A stretch of DNA of 64,000 bases, taken from NCBI RefSeq assembly GCF_030272615.1, contig NC_081413.1, positions 442,083,038 to 442,147,037 of the forward strand. The letters are read 5' to 3'. The stretch is from Cryptomeria japonica. Its lineage: Eukaryota; Streptophyta; Pinopsida; Cupressales; Cupressaceae. The notes under the pieces are model-generated. The model made no database searches. It was not told where the DNA came from and saw only the letters and a list, made by a program, of their open reading frames with translations. This document shows, piece by piece, positions 11,370 to 23,302 of the stretch (positions are counted from its first letter, which is position 1; every line of letters begins with the position of its first letter). Position numbers and translations under genes: made by a program.

Positions 11370-12723
11370 CTTGTTATTAAGAAAAGAAATACTTTAGGAA
11401 TTGTCCATGTACCAATAATTATTGGATTTCTCCTATAGCACTTTGTAGAAAATAGGAATCTTCCCCTGCTTTGTTTACAATTACAAATGTCCCTAGCCAC
11501 AAAGCTTCAAATTTTTTGTGCTTTCCTTTCTCTTGATTTCTTGCATCCCACATTAGGACCCAATCAGCTACCTCAAATTTTTTGTTTGTCGTCCTTATGT
11601 CATACAACCTCTTCATCTGATTTTGTGCTTTGATATTTTGTTTGTGAGCTTCCGTCTTGATTTCATCTAGTTCTATTAATTGTACAAGTCTTTCTTGTAG
11701 AGGATACTCAATATCAATTTCTTCTTGTATGATAAATTTGTGAACAGGCAAGAGATTATCAAGGGGGAGTCTAGCCTTTTTGCCAAAGACCAATTCAAAT
11801 GGGGACCTTTTTGTGGATATTTTTAGTTATCCTGTATAACCAAAGTGCCAAACTCAGTTTTGAATCCCAAGCCTTCTTATTCTACCCCAACACTTTCTTA
11901 ATGATCTTGAGAATATTTTTATTACTGGATTTGGCTTGTCCATTTCCTTGAGGATGGTAAGCAGATGAATGTGATACCTTAATGCCATACTCCTTATAGA
12001 AAGTATTAAATTCTTTAGATCTGAAGCACATACTATTGTTAGTAATGACTTTTGCAAGGACACCAAACTTGGAAATAATATTTTCCATCGCGAACTTGAT
12101 TATCACTTTACTAGTAGCTTGTATAGTAGGGATTGCTTCTACCTACTTGGTAAGGTAATCAGTAGCTACCAATATACATCAATGTCATCCACTTGATCTA
12201 TCAGATATTTCCCCTATAAAATCTAATCCCCATTATTGGAAGGGTTCTTCTATCTGCATGGGTCTCAATGGGAGTGCTCCCTGGTATTTTTTTTTCCTGA
12301 GAACTTTTGGCAGGGTTCACATTTCCTAACATACTTATAAGAATCATTGAATACATGTGTCCAGTAATATCCAGCCCTTAGTATCTTATGGGCTATAGTT
12401 TTAGTAGAGAAATGACCCCCACATACCCCACTATGCATTTCCTACAAGTTTTTTTTCGCCTGGTGCTCATCTAAGAAAATTAGAAATATTCCATCTCTAT
12501 TTTTCCAATACAAGTCACCATTAACTATCACATACTTCAAGGATTGCAACTTTAAAGTCCTCTTTTGATTGTCACTCATACTGTCGGGACACTTCATGTG
12601 TTTGAGGTAATACACAATGTCTTTATACCAAATTGTGTGTTCAATACTAAAATTAGCTTCTTCTATCCTAATTTCATTTATTTGTGATTCCTCAACATCT
12701 GCTTCAAGTAGGGTTCTAGCCAA
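11370..12723 (-). pseudogene. Integrase of element 2, broken
   Basis: The RNase H-integrase connection is open at 12442-12723. The zinc motif follows at about 12300-12440 (HSGVCGGHF, then KCEPCQ). The core is at 11882-12106: the second catalytic Asp region reads ITNNSMCF, where ISDNG is usual (Asp to Asn), and the third reads YHPQGNGQAKSSNK, where QAESSNK is usual (Glu to Lys). The C-terminal part is at 11419-11793, with FEVADWVLMWDARNQEKGKH and the FEALWLGTFVI wording of Tat-type integrases. Loss of two catalytic residues plus frame breaks makes it inactive. Confidence 0.87.
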
Positions 12724-12771
12724 TCCCTGTCCTTATATGACTTGTGAAATCTTAGACTTAATGTCGAACTC

Positions 12772-13950
12772 TTAGATTTGGTTTATCCATTTACATCTTT
12801 TCCCTGTGACCTCAGTTTGTCTAAATATATCTTTCACTGCTGCATTAGGGACATAAGCTATCACCTTTGCCCCTACCAGATATGGCCTAAAGTGTTTGAC
12901 TGCTTTTACCAAGGCATAGGCCTTCTTTTCATTTAGCTCATACTTTATTTTAGTAGGGCTTAATGATTTACTAAAGTATGCAATGGGATATTCACAACCA
13001 ACTTTATTCTTTTGTAATAACACCACTGCTACTATGTGACAGGAAGCAAAGGAAAATATCAAAAATGGTTTACTACAATCTGGTGACAACAATAGAGGTG
13101 CTTCATTTATTGCCTTCTTGATGGCTAAAAATGCATCTAATGCTTCAACAGTCCAATCTATTCTATCTCCCTTTTTTAGCATCCACACTATAGGTTTCAC
13201 AATATCTACAAAATTCAAGATAAATCTTCTGACAAAATTTATCTGGCCAAGGAATGACTGAATAACCTTGATAGGTTTTGGGATGGGAACTTCATTAATT
13301 GCAGCCACCCTCTCTGAATGCATTCTCACTCCTTCCTTAGACACTATATGTCCTAAAAGATTTCCCTCCTCAACACCAAAGTGACATTTCTTTGGGTTGA
13401 GTGATATCCCATATTCCAGAGCCCTTTTGAATTTTTTTTCCAGGTGGTTGCAATGATCTTCCACCCCTTTTGAGTAGGAAGTCATGTCATCTTGATATAC
13501 TAGCATATTTACATCAATAAGTTCTACAAATGCTATATCCATCACCCTTTAGAAAGTAGCTCCCACATTAGTCAATCCAAAGGGCATTCTGGCATACACA
13601 TATGTACCCCATGGTGTTGTAAAAATTGTCTTGTACCTGTTCAACTTCTCTGACCTTTACTTGGTTATAACCTAAAAAATCTATCCATCATAGATAACAA
13701 ATCATAGCCGGTCACTTTCTGTAGTATCATATCCATATTGGGTAAAGGATAATTATATTTCAATGATGATATATTTAGGTTTATGAAATCCACACATAGT
13801 CTGATATCTCCATTCTTTTTTCTAACAAGTACCAAATTTGAAACCCAACTAGAATATCTGCAAGGTTTAATTATCCCTGCATCTTTCATCTTAATTACTT
13901 CTTCTCTAATCTTGGGTAGAAATGTAGGATTTACAGGCCTCAGTTTTGTC
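12772..13950 (-). pseudogene. Reverse transcriptase-RNase H of element 2, broken
   Basis: The RT fingers are at 13665-13889 (IIKPCRYSSWVSNLVLVRKK, then IRLCVDFINLN). The palm continues through stops at 13546-13664, where MPFGLTN-type wording is still readable. The frame at 12772-13545 (257 codons) has the catalytic box VYQDDMTSYSK (usual form YLDD), the GISLNPKKCHFGV and LLGHIVSKEG motifs, and the FLGQINFVRRFI motif. The classical RNase H follows from LLSPDCSKPFLI to the tail, where the usual first catalytic Asp position is changed (FSFASC). It is the longest open piece of the pol region. Confidence 0.88.
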
Positions 13951-14074
13951 TGAAAGTTTTAGCATTTGATTTGAGTGGTATCTCATGCTGAAATAAATCC
14001 TCTATGTAGTCTTTAAGATCATCATAGGATCAGGCAAACACATGTCTGTATTTTTTGAGTAGAACCACCAATTC

Positions 14075-14350
14075 TTACCTCATTCTAGGGGTTAACCTCC
14101 TCCCAATGTACACATGTCTCGGGGATTCTTCATTTCCTAAGTTAACCTGCTCAACATTGTTCTCTTTGGCCGAAGTCACTTTTGCTTCCATCTTGTCTTG
14201 TGCATTGAAGGTTCTTTCTAATGCCACTAAACCTTTTGGCAATTTATTGGATTTCAGTTGTATGATTTCCTGATCAAACAAAGTTTCTTTCCCATAAGTC
14301 TTTTCCACAAATTTATTAAAGTTAATGGCACATGCTTGATAGTGATCCAC
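14075..14350 (-). pseudogene. Spacer domain between the extra RNase H and RT of element 2
   Basis: A 91-codon open piece between the upstream RNase H and RT. It contains KGLVALERTFNAQDK, which matches a similar piece in element 4 (KGLVTLESIFNIDEE at 63301-63633). The pair shows that this linker is a conserved part of the family polyprotein. I know no function for it. Stops separate it from its neighbours on both sides. Confidence 0.7.
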
Positions 14351-14383
14351 ACACTACAGGAAGTTTAGTAAATTAGCATCATC

Positions 14384-14842
14384 CTAGAAGATTTGCCGAT
14401 TGTACAGATTATCAGGAACAGAGGGTTTGACTTTGATCTCCACTTCTGATACTCCATTCAGTGTCACATCATTTTCTTTTAATGCAACACTTGCTAAGAA
14501 GTCTTCCATTATATTTTTTGACCTATCAATCCAACTGATTTGGAAAGCATCAAATAGTTCTATTATATCCCATTCTGCATTCCTGTATTGCCTTAACCTG
14601 AGGTGTTTAGAAGCACATTTCTCTTTAATTTGAGACACTATCAACTCTGAATCCCCAAACACACTAAGCATATGTATTCCATATTTAACTGCTAGATTCA
14701 ATCCAATGAGCAAGGCTTCAAACTCAACAATGTTGTTCGTACACTCAAATATTAGTTTGAAAGAGTATTTGAATGTTTCTCCATTTGCTAAAATGAATAA
14801 AACTCCAGCCCCACTCTGTTCCTTGCTACATGATCCATCGAA
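14384..14842 (-). pseudogene. Second (archaeal-like) RNase H domain of element 2, upstream of RT
   Basis: An RNase H of the RVT_3 type, which would cleave RNA in RNA-DNA hybrids. The first catalytic Asp lies in YFDGSCSKEQSGAGVLFI-type wording at about 14780-14842, just after an in-frame stop. Glu follows in TNNIVEFEALLIGL, Asp in VFGDSELIVSQI, and the last Asp in NIMEDFLASVAL (14384-14713). All four acidic positions appear present. The domain lies between protease and RT, so the element has two RNase H domains, since the classical one follows RT. Dual RNase H is known in plant Tat-lineage elements. Confidence 0.78.
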
Positions 14843-15400
14843 TTACATGCACCATAACTGGTCATCATTTTCTTGGACGGAGGATTTGATCGGGGTCAAC
14901 TCTTCTATTTTTGCCTTTATTAACTGCACCTTAAAATTATCAATATATGATTGGACGAAGCATATTTTCTCAACGAATTTCATATCCTCTATGATTTGAG
15001 TAGAATGAGGCTCTCTTTCAATTTTAACTTCGTGTCTATTTATTGGTATGGTAGCATATGACAAATCCAATTGGACATGCCCACCTATCAAATTTGACCA
15101 TTGTCTAGACAACAACATCCCATAATTTGGAGGAACATCCACTACTGTGATATTTGTATTGTAAGAGGCTTTAGGGCAGGCTGCTAACTTGAATTCTACA
15201 TCTCTCATGACACCCACGACCGAAACATATCTATTATCCATATCATAGCATTTAACAAATATAGTGTCTACACCCATTCTGAGTTACCTCATGACTCCAA
15301 CATGCATAACATTTATTGCTGCCCCTGAATCTATCATGCAATTTTTAATTCTTTTGTTATTTATTTCCATAGTCAAATAAAAAGGGTCCACTTGAGTAGG
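14843..15400 (-). pseudogene. Protease of element 2, broken
   Basis: Aspartic protease. The active-site motif CMIDSGAAINVM is intact at about 15300-15335, near the end of the frame at 15284-15922. A stop at 15284-15286 splits it from the C-terminal half at 14843-15277, which keeps VVDVPPNYGMLLSRQW, the flap/second-loop wording common in Tat proteases. Apart from the break this is the best preserved catalytic motif of the element. Confidence 0.82.
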
Positions 15401-16676
15401 GTTTTTTGTTATTACAAATCCCAAATATATCATTGGGGCTTGATCAACCTCATTCCCTTTGTTGTTATCATTATACTTGTGCCCCCTTACCTTATCCTCC
15501 GAGATATCAATAATCATTTTCAAAGTCTTTTCTCTATATTTCGGGAACTTCATCATTTCGAGCGAAGGAACAAATACCTTCATTTGTGTCAGGGCATTAG
15601 TAATTTCAAATGACATGGTGATGGGTACCATTGGGACTTTTATTGCCTCACTCTTTTCACTCCTTTGCAATTTTTTATCTTTGGGATCTTTCTCTTTAGC
15701 CTTTTCTAAATTTTCTTCTTGGATCTTGTTCGACTTAGTTGTTTGCTTGTGTATTTTGTTATTTTCTCTTATGAACATACCAAAGGGCTTTCCTTGTTCA
15801 GGGTTTATAATTCTATTCCTTAGATTATAAGTCCTCTTGGCTTGTTCAAATGCAGCTACTGTGATTCTCTCTCTTTCCTCCTCAGTAGGGATCCTGAGCT
15901 CGACTTCATCTTCTTCATCCAAAAAATACCTATTGTATGCAACATTGCTGACTGATTCCTCTAGAGTTTACATCGTACTCCTCTTCTTCTTCTGGTGAGT
16001 TATATTCTTTAAATGAGAACATGTTTATAGTTTGATCATTGGCATTCTCCTTATAGTTTTCCTCCTCTTCCTGTAACTTCTTTGCCACTATAAATTGAGA
16101 AGGAGAATGAGGCATGTCAGAAGCAAAACACCACATACCATCATCTATCATATGATTCATATGTCTTTTCAATGGATTTGGGGGTGGTATGAAATTCTCC
16201 TGATGCTTTTCTACCGGTTTTCCATCCTTCTATGTAGTATTGTAAGGCATGTCATGTAATCTAGGTCTATCCCGATGATAGAACTGTTGTTTTCCTATTT
16301 TGTTCATCTTCTTCAAATAACTCAACACTTTATTCATTTTTTCCTCCTCCTCAGTTTTCTTGGGGGCTCTTGGATTAAATATTCTAGCATCATCTCTCTT
16401 CCCAACCCTTCCAACAACTTTCCTGTTATTTTCTATAGTTATAGCAGCCTTCATTACCTCTTGAAGAGTTGTAGGGTTTTTTGTTTTGAGTTCATAATTT
16501 CTCTTGCTATCGAAAGCATTTATATAATAAAGGATTCTCACTTTAGGTATTGGTTTTATCCTATTAGGAATTCTTCTCATTTCTTTGTTAAATTTTTTGT
16601 TGAATTCAACCACTATTTCATTTTGCTCCTTCTTGATACTTATGATCTCATGTAATGCAAACTCTAGGCTATTATG
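15401..16676 (-). pseudogene. Gag C-terminal part and gag-protease linker of element 2
   Basis: Three open pieces: 16230-16676 (capsid core tail, with RRIPNRIKPIPKVRILYYIN and VMKAAITIENN), 15930-16172 (acidic, Glu-rich), and the N-terminal part of 15284-15922 (basic/Gln-rich, RTYNLRNR). They are separated by stops. The codons in 16677-16727 that look like the start of the 16230-16727 frame belong to the inserted solo LTR. No CCHC knuckle is seen. Confidence 0.75.
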
Positions 16677-17783
16677 TGTTAGGAACTTGAAGGACAACTG
16701 AGAGGGGTGGAGTGAGTCAATTGTCAATGAATTTCAACCCAATTATAATTTAATAAAACTTAATACTTAATACCGGTAAACCAAACTTAATGTCGGTTGA
16801 CAGATTAGCAGTTAATATCAATACTGGTGAAACTTAATGCATGAAACAAAAAGAGAAACAACATCCACACCACATAAAACAAATATTTTTGATGTGGAAA
16901 CCTTGTAAGGGGAAAAACCACGATGGGAAACCTTACCCACAATCAGATGATACTATTGCAGATAGTATGTGTATACAAATGGGGCCTGCACATGCAGAAA
17001 GGCCAACCACCTAGAGCACACTACTCAAATGGGAGTCATAATGACTATAGTAGGATGGTTAAATCCTAGAATAATGTACTGCTCAAAATAGCATCTCTAA
17101 TGCTGGATTCAATATTGGTTAAGCTCTAATAAACACCTTCAAACCTTCCTTGAACCTTCTTTATGGTCTGCTCGTATGATCTTCAATATTCACACATACC
17201 ATGTTCCAATACCATACCATAACCATATCATATGTTTATCTCATAAATGAGATCTTACAGATATACAAAACCTAAGACCAAATGTGTAGGTCGTCTCACT
17301 AAGAATATTACAATTACATCAATTACAAATAAGTCTTGATGTGATGCATCATGTTGGCTCAATACATTTACAGCAATATACAATCAATAAATCATCTCCA
17401 TAATGTGTCATGTTGATCTGGAATAGATAACACATACTCGTCCATAACCTAGACCAATCTGCCAGTAACAACAAATATGTCAACCCAATTAGACCAATAA
17501 CCAGAATACCCAAACCAAGTATCCAAACCATGTCTTTGACATAATCAAGTGATCTCCAGATGATAACAAGTCATCATCAGTGTCGGTGAACCATATAACC
17601 TGTCGGTGAGCATATATCGGTGACTATGCATAAGTCACTGACCTTGCCGGTGAATACAATGTGTTGGTTCATCAGTAAACCAATATAACCATAGTGCCAA
17701 ATCAACAATATAGATCTCTAGAAGGATAAGTGTTGACATCAATGAAAAAACTAATGCAACACATCCAAAATACCAACATTATG
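16672..17783 (-). repeat. Solo LTR of an N1-like element, with TSD TTATG
   Basis: The LTR spans 16677-17778 (1,102 bases), starts TGTTAGGAAC, ends ACCAACA, and is flanked by TTATG at 16672-16676 and 17779-17783. It shares with the N1 and N2 LTRs the GAGAGGGG tract near the plus-strand start, a GGGAAACC/GTGACCC-type block and the GGGGCCTGCACATGCAG hairpin. It interrupts gag of element 2; the gag frame is in register on the two sides once the LTR and one TSD copy are ignored. A solo LTR forms by recombination between the two LTRs of a full element. Confidence 0.88.
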
Positions 17784-18850
17784 ATCCCCATATTGCTCTA
17801 GAAAAAGCCTTTTGAATTCTGTAAGGTTTCTTATTGAAGCATTAGGAAATGTTCTAAACCAGTCCCTTGCATCTTCTATTAGTGAATACATGAACAACTT
17901 CATTTTGACATCTTCATAGGGAAGGAAAAAATCCTCCATGACTGTATAAAAAGGTTTGTAGTGCGCTTCCCTGGTAATAGCGTTGCTGCCTGTGAATTTC
18001 AGAATCGGAGTTCTGACTTCATTTGGGATGGGGTGACGATAAATAATTATTATCAAGAAATCAAATTGTCTGATATGTTCGTTAACCACCCCAAATCCTC
18101 CTTAGAAGTAATTCCCATAGTTTTGGTTTGCAATTTTATATGGATAAGTAAAAGGAGGAAATTGATTATGCTGCTAATAGTGATTTTGATAAACTAAGTT
18201 GTTGAAATGATTATACTATTGCTCATAAGGTATGTTATTGTTAACATGTGCAAAATTGTTCATCTTTTGGTGGTGTGTATGATACAAGGGATTGTCACGT
18301 GTTTAAAAATTTTCACCCCCTGTATTTGCTTCACTTCTAGGATTCTTCTCTTATTTTGTCCCTTGGGTTGTATTAGCAGTTGCAAATGCTTCTTTGTGTT
18401 TATTCAAATCATTATCAATGCCATATTCATCAATTCTGATTCCTAACTTAGCACATAATTCAATAGCCTCTCGTGACCTCCTAGTATTTTTCATTTCTTC
18501 AGCCACCTCATAAAGCTACTTATAAAGTCCTGTAAAATGTTCAGGTGCATATATCTCCCTCATGCTGGATGAACTTGTTGAATTTGTTCTTGAGTTTGAG
18601 TGATGGTTTTCAAAAGTAGGAGGAACCTTTCTTTTTCCCTTTCATGATTTGTTCACAACTGCTAGATCTTCACTGCCTTGATACATAGGAAATACATTTC
18701 TTTTCTTGTTCCAAGATGAAGGTGGATTAGTCTCAGAGAAATATTGGTTATACCTCTCATACATGAAATCATCCATTTGTCTATTTGGTGATTCTTTCTT
18801 TTGATTGTTCTAACTTCTTTTCCTGTTGAATTCCAACTACACAATAGGAC
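17784..18850 (-). pseudogene. Gag N-terminal and core part of element 2
   Basis: The open piece 17751-18089 begins near FDFLIIIIYRHPIPNEVRTP and holds the retrotransposon gag core (MYSLIEDARDWFRTFP, then LTEFKRLFLEQYGDHN). Farther upstream, 18090-18850 can be read as a Gln/Asn-rich N-terminal region with many stops, including a piece SREAIELCAKLGIRIDEYGI at about 18400-18480. The true start cannot be fixed. It lies between the primer site (18897-18906) and the solo LTR. Confidence 0.72.
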
Positions 18851-18896
18851 AACCTTGTGTTAATGACCTTTTGTCATACATAATTTTTTATATTTT

Positions 18897-18906
18897 GGAG
18901 TCACCA
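18897..18906 (-). promoter_or_regulatory. Candidate primer-binding site of element 2
   Basis: The minus strand reads TGGTGACTCC, close to the TGGCGACTCC-type start of primer sites in Tat/Ogre-like elements. Only 10 bases match. It lies just inside the presumed LTR copy B; the nearest plausible LTR end (TG on plus) is at 18929, leaving a spacer of about 22 bases. Confidence 0.45.
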
Positions 18907-18928
18907 CCCTTCTTCTTAAAGGGAAAAT

Positions 18929-21035
18929 TGTGTTTTGTATATGAGTTCTTTCCCACAGCAGAGTCTTTCTAAAATGAATATTGTCCTCAACACAATCACC
19001 AATCTGTTGGATCTCAAATCAACCAATGAGATAAGTTCTAAGGAAATGCCAACTCCTATGATCAAACCCTCCAATTGAATTGGCCAAATAATAGAGTGAA
19101 CCTATTTGGTTACTAACTCCCTCACTTTAGGCTCTGGAAGACCTACGCAGGTATACCTATTCCCTAGTTATTTTTGATGACTAATGCTTTTTATAGCAGA
19201 TTGAGTATCTTGATCTAAATTTTTCCCTATCTCAGAATGGCATAGGTTCCTAGGATAGGTGGCTTTTAGATGAGTTCAAGATTGTTGTTGTGAAAGCTAT
19301 TAGATCTTTGTGCTTGAAATTTATATGTATACACTATTGCTAATTGATTCTATATATCCCACTCAACTATTCCTATTGCTTTAAAGTAAAGGTAATTGAT
19401 ATGGTAAATAGTTGTTGTTTATGAATGATCAGTTCCTTTCCTCTTGTTTGGGCCACAAAGTCTATTACTTCAGTAGGAATTATTGTATGGTTCTATAAGA
19501 CAATTTTTAAATCACCCCCCAGGTAGATCTGTTAGTTAACTTTCCTCAAAAAGATCCATTTTAATAGTCTTATGATATAATTTTCTCAAATGAATTTAAC
19601 CCTTACTTTAAGAGACCATTCAAGGAAGACTTACAAGGAATAGTTACAATCCACAAGTAGGCCTTTTATTCAAATTAATAGCAGTAGGAAAATAAACTTC
19701 ACTAGGAAGATACAAGAAACCTTATCTTCTATGAGATAATATCATAGAACAGCTGCCAATTGAAATAAATAACTCATAGAACATATGTAAAGGAAAAAAC
19801 AACTCATTATATTGATGGAGTTTTGAAAGTTACAAAAACTACCAGAGCATACTGTACATCTATTATTGAATATCTCTTTTTTTTTACAAAATACTTCTCA
19901 TATATATGAGAACAAAACCTATCCCTCCTCACGAAGAGTCACATCCCTTCCCAATATTAAAAAATTGTTTGTACATTCTTGACAAAGTTAAACAAAAATA
20001 GGTTAAGCATTCCTAAACGATTTATGTAATCATCCTCCCCATAGCCTTTGGTGTCAACATTTCGCTTCTTCAATTCTTCACCCATTGAGATATACTTGAA
20101 GATCATCTAGTTGATGGAAGGAGCAAAATATTTGTCCTGGTCCAACCTTGAGATGGTTCGTTCTTTGAGACCAGCCATCTCATTTCACCATTTCTATAGT
20201 GATATCAATTCTCCCTCATTGTAGATTGTTGGCATTCATGAGGTGCTCCCATCATCTAGTTCTTGGAGGTCTCTACTCAAGGCATCTACATATCTGTCAT
20301 GCTTCTCCAAGTATGCCATCCCCTCTACTCTATTTATTAGGCGTCATGGTATCCACAAAGTTCATCACCTCCTGCAATCATTCCTTTAGTCTTCCATTCT
20401 CCTTTAGAGCCTTGACAATTCGAGTATATACTTTTCTAATATTGATCTGCATGTATCAACATGGTTTTGAACATGTGCTCTATGATATTATTAACCAACT
20501 TATTTGTTTTCTATCAAACACTCTCCACTTGTTTGATTAATTTATCACTCTTGGTCTTCCAGTAGATAGTGTCTGTTAGAGCATCCATGACCTTTCGATC
20601 AGTCTCAAGTGCCATGTCTAGTTCACTGACGCTTGGAGTAGAGCTCTGCTGCAGTAGTCTCTCTTGTAACCGTTGTACTTCCTCATTGGACTTTTCATAC
20701 AATCCCTTATAAGTATTGTTCTCTCTGACTAGAAACTCAATCTAATCTTGATTGATTTTTGCCACATCCAGATTCAGTTTGGAAGTAACCCTAGGATCAT
20801 ACTTACCAACCTGTTGGATCTTTAGATACACAAAGGGCTAATTAGTGTCCATGAGAAAGGGAATTTTTTCTTTGGGATACAAATCCAACAACATAATATC
20901 CTTTTTATCAGGATCAGATCTTGATCCCATAAAAATATTGTGTACATCTTCGAGCATATTGTGCTTATCTAGCCCCTGTTTCTTCAAAAAATTGTCAAAC
21001 AAAAAGCTAGATCTCTTGTCCCATCCTAAGTATAT
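18929..21035 (-). repeat. LTR copy B (5' LTR) of element 2, 3'-terminal part
   Basis: Left piece of LTR copy B, cut from the right piece (35341-38581) by element 3. The evidence that both belong together is the TATAT duplication at 21031-21035 and 35341-35345 and the continuous reading frame across the junction. It holds the C-terminal part of the LTR ORF and then about 1.1 kb (18929-20050) with no supported gene. The left boundary is approximate. Confidence 0.6.
20050..21035 (-). pseudogene. LTR-encoded ORF, copy B, C-terminal part
   Basis: The frame enters from the right piece across element 3 without a shift and stays open for about 70 codons (wording HNIFMGSRSDPDKKD). A stop follows near 20840. 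It resumes as a likely coiled coil at 20514-20702 (NEEVQRLQERLLQQ, then ETDRKVMDALTDTIYWKTK), then decays to about 20050. Together with 35341-37439 the original product would be about 1,000 residues long: Lys/Arg-rich at the start, a central helical region, an acidic middle, and a coiled coil near the end. Function unknown. The part matching copy A is off the window. Confidence 0.55.
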
Positions 21036-22488
21036 TGATGCAGAGCCCTACCCACACACATAAGGAAAATACCAAAAAAGGTTAGACTTATGACCCCCAA
21101 CTAATCACAATATTCCTGTAAGGAAGGACTCCACACGTTGGATGAGTCTACTCACAAGTTCACTAGGCTTGGGCCTACTCAAGATGAGTAAATGCCTCTA
21201 TACCTACCCTACAACATCCTATGATACCCTACTCCTAAGGGCTTAGGATTTGGTTCATTTATGGCCATTAGAAACCAGTCCAAGCATTGGTTTTGGGATT
21301 AGGATCTAGTTCCTTAGACCTCCTTTATAAACCTACCCCCTAGGCTTGTAGCCCTATTTGGCTTATAAAATTGGTCTTTAATCCAAAATGTTCCACACAC
21401 CCATAAAAAAAAAGTACTATTTCAGACACCCTTTTGGAAGTGGTACTAATTCCCAAAATGGTTTGATCCGACCTGCAATTACAAGGTCTTAACCCTTTAG
21501 AGGCCAAGAGACCTAATAGGGGCAATTAGCCCTATTTTTCAAAGCAACTACCAATCAATGGAATCAAACTAGAAAACCAACACTATGGGCATGTGGGGGA
21601 TGGTGAGTAACCTCCAATTCCATGGTTTCACATCTGGAATACACCGCTATGATGTTTTAGGATGATTGTCCTAAATCTTGTCCTAGGTAGTCACATAGAG
21701 ATGCCTACCTAATTTTGCTCCTTTCTCCACACAACCAAGTTTCCCTTGCAATAACCCATGAAAAATATAAATTATAGAGGCTTATCCTACATCCCTCCAA
21801 AGGAAGAGTCTTCTAGTGGACTAGAATGCTAGATAAGGCCATGTTTATCCAAAACCCTCTCCAAACCCTCAATTTCTAGGTTGTAGTCAGAAGAAAGGAG
21901 GGTTCTCACTACTCCAAAATTATTAGGACCTCATACCACCACCCCAAAAAACATATTTCACCCCTCTATCTACTCCATGGATTGTGTGATTCAAATCAAT
22001 CCGTACAAGCACATGCAACTCCTGCAAACTCAGAATTTTTGGAAAAACTTCAGTATTTTAGTGTTTTATTGCTTCACAAACTCCAATCACCATAGAAACA
22101 ACCTTGGGAATTATTTACACAAGTATTATACAGCTCTCCAATGGTTTCCAACCAAATTTGGAGTAGGTCGGAGCCATTGAAAATCTTCCCCCAACCATAT
22201 TTCAAAAAGTTGCAATTTTGTACAAAATGTTGTCAAACTTGCTAAGGTTGGTATCCACACACTTGGATCAATCAAACACTCCTAAAACATTTCAAAAACC
22301 TATCAAACACAAAATTAAGCAATCTACTACCCCTATTGACCACATTGTCCCAATTGGCTTATCAAATTGCCTAATTGGTGACATGGGCTTACATGGTGGG
22401 GTTCATTGAATACATGAAACACAAGACACACTAAGACACTATAATGATCCTAGTCTTCATCCTTAGAGACATTGTTAGAATTTTGATG
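21036..22488 (-). repeat. 3' LTR of element 3 (interrupted by N1; remnant at 29143-29158)
   Basis: Matches 33825-35340 with about 90% identity by eye. The LTR is broken 16 bases before its end by N1: bases 22484-22488 and 29138-29142 are the TGATG duplication, and the LTR resumes at 29143 and ends ACCA at 29158. Conserved words include GGACTCCACAC and CACTAGGCTTGGGCCTACTC. Confidence 0.92.
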
Positions 22489-23302
22489 TGTTAGAATCAA
22501 TGACAGTACCAAAGACATTGAGAGGGGGGGTTGAATCAATGTCTAACCGGTTAGCAGAATATTTAAACTTATTTAGAACTTTGTATCCCAAAACAGTGTA
22601 CCGGTAAATAATAATTAATGTAGTAAATAAGAATAACAGAGACAACATAGAGAACACACCATAACATAAGATATTTAATGAGGAAACCTAGTGTGCGAAA
22701 AATATTGGTGGGATTTGTGACCCACAATATTCACTCATTGGCCAATGAATAAATATTACTTACAATGAGGAGCCTGCACATGCAGGAAGGCTAGCAGCCT
22801 AGAGCTCACTGCTCAATTATAAAGCATAAGTCTCACTAACTTACAAATGGATTAACAAAATCCAATACAATGTATTGCTTCAGATCAACATCAACTATGT
22901 CAGGTTCAGTACCAGTTTAAGCTCAGTCTATTACCAAAAACCTTCGCTATCAACTATATCACCTTATACAAAAATCTCATCTATATCATATCTTCTTATC
23001 TATCCTCCGTGAAAATGACCTATAAGATCTCACACATATATATGAGTCTTTTACAATATGCCATGTCGGGTTTTACAAAAGATAATTACAATATAAAACA
23101 ATAAACAAAGTCTATTCCATGTTGGCTTGAGTGCCGGTATTCATTATTGTTGTTGTCGGTGAAGTGCCTGCCAGTGTATGTAGAAGTATATTGCCAGTAC
23201 CGGTAACTACCGGTGGGTAGCTAGATAATTTCCAATTGGTTTCCAGTTGGTTTCCATCAATGAAAACATCAACTATTCTCATAAGAGTGTAGAATGGCAA
23301 CA
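22489..23302 (-). repeat. 3' LTR of N1
   Basis: 814 bases, TGTTAGAATC to GGCAACA on the plus strand. About 90% or more identical by eye to the 5' LTR at 28319-29137. It contains AGCCTGCACATGCAGG at about 22770-22786, a conserved near-palindrome. Confidence 0.92.

Noticed and set aside
15392-15830. Plus-strand frames of 73 and 123 codons
   Set aside because: Antisense to the gag-protease region of element 2, with hydrophobic shadow composition.
22218-22409. Plus-strand frame repeated at 34967-35302
   Set aside because: It is repeated only because both lie in LTRs of element 3; it is antisense to the element and differs by frame-disrupting changes.
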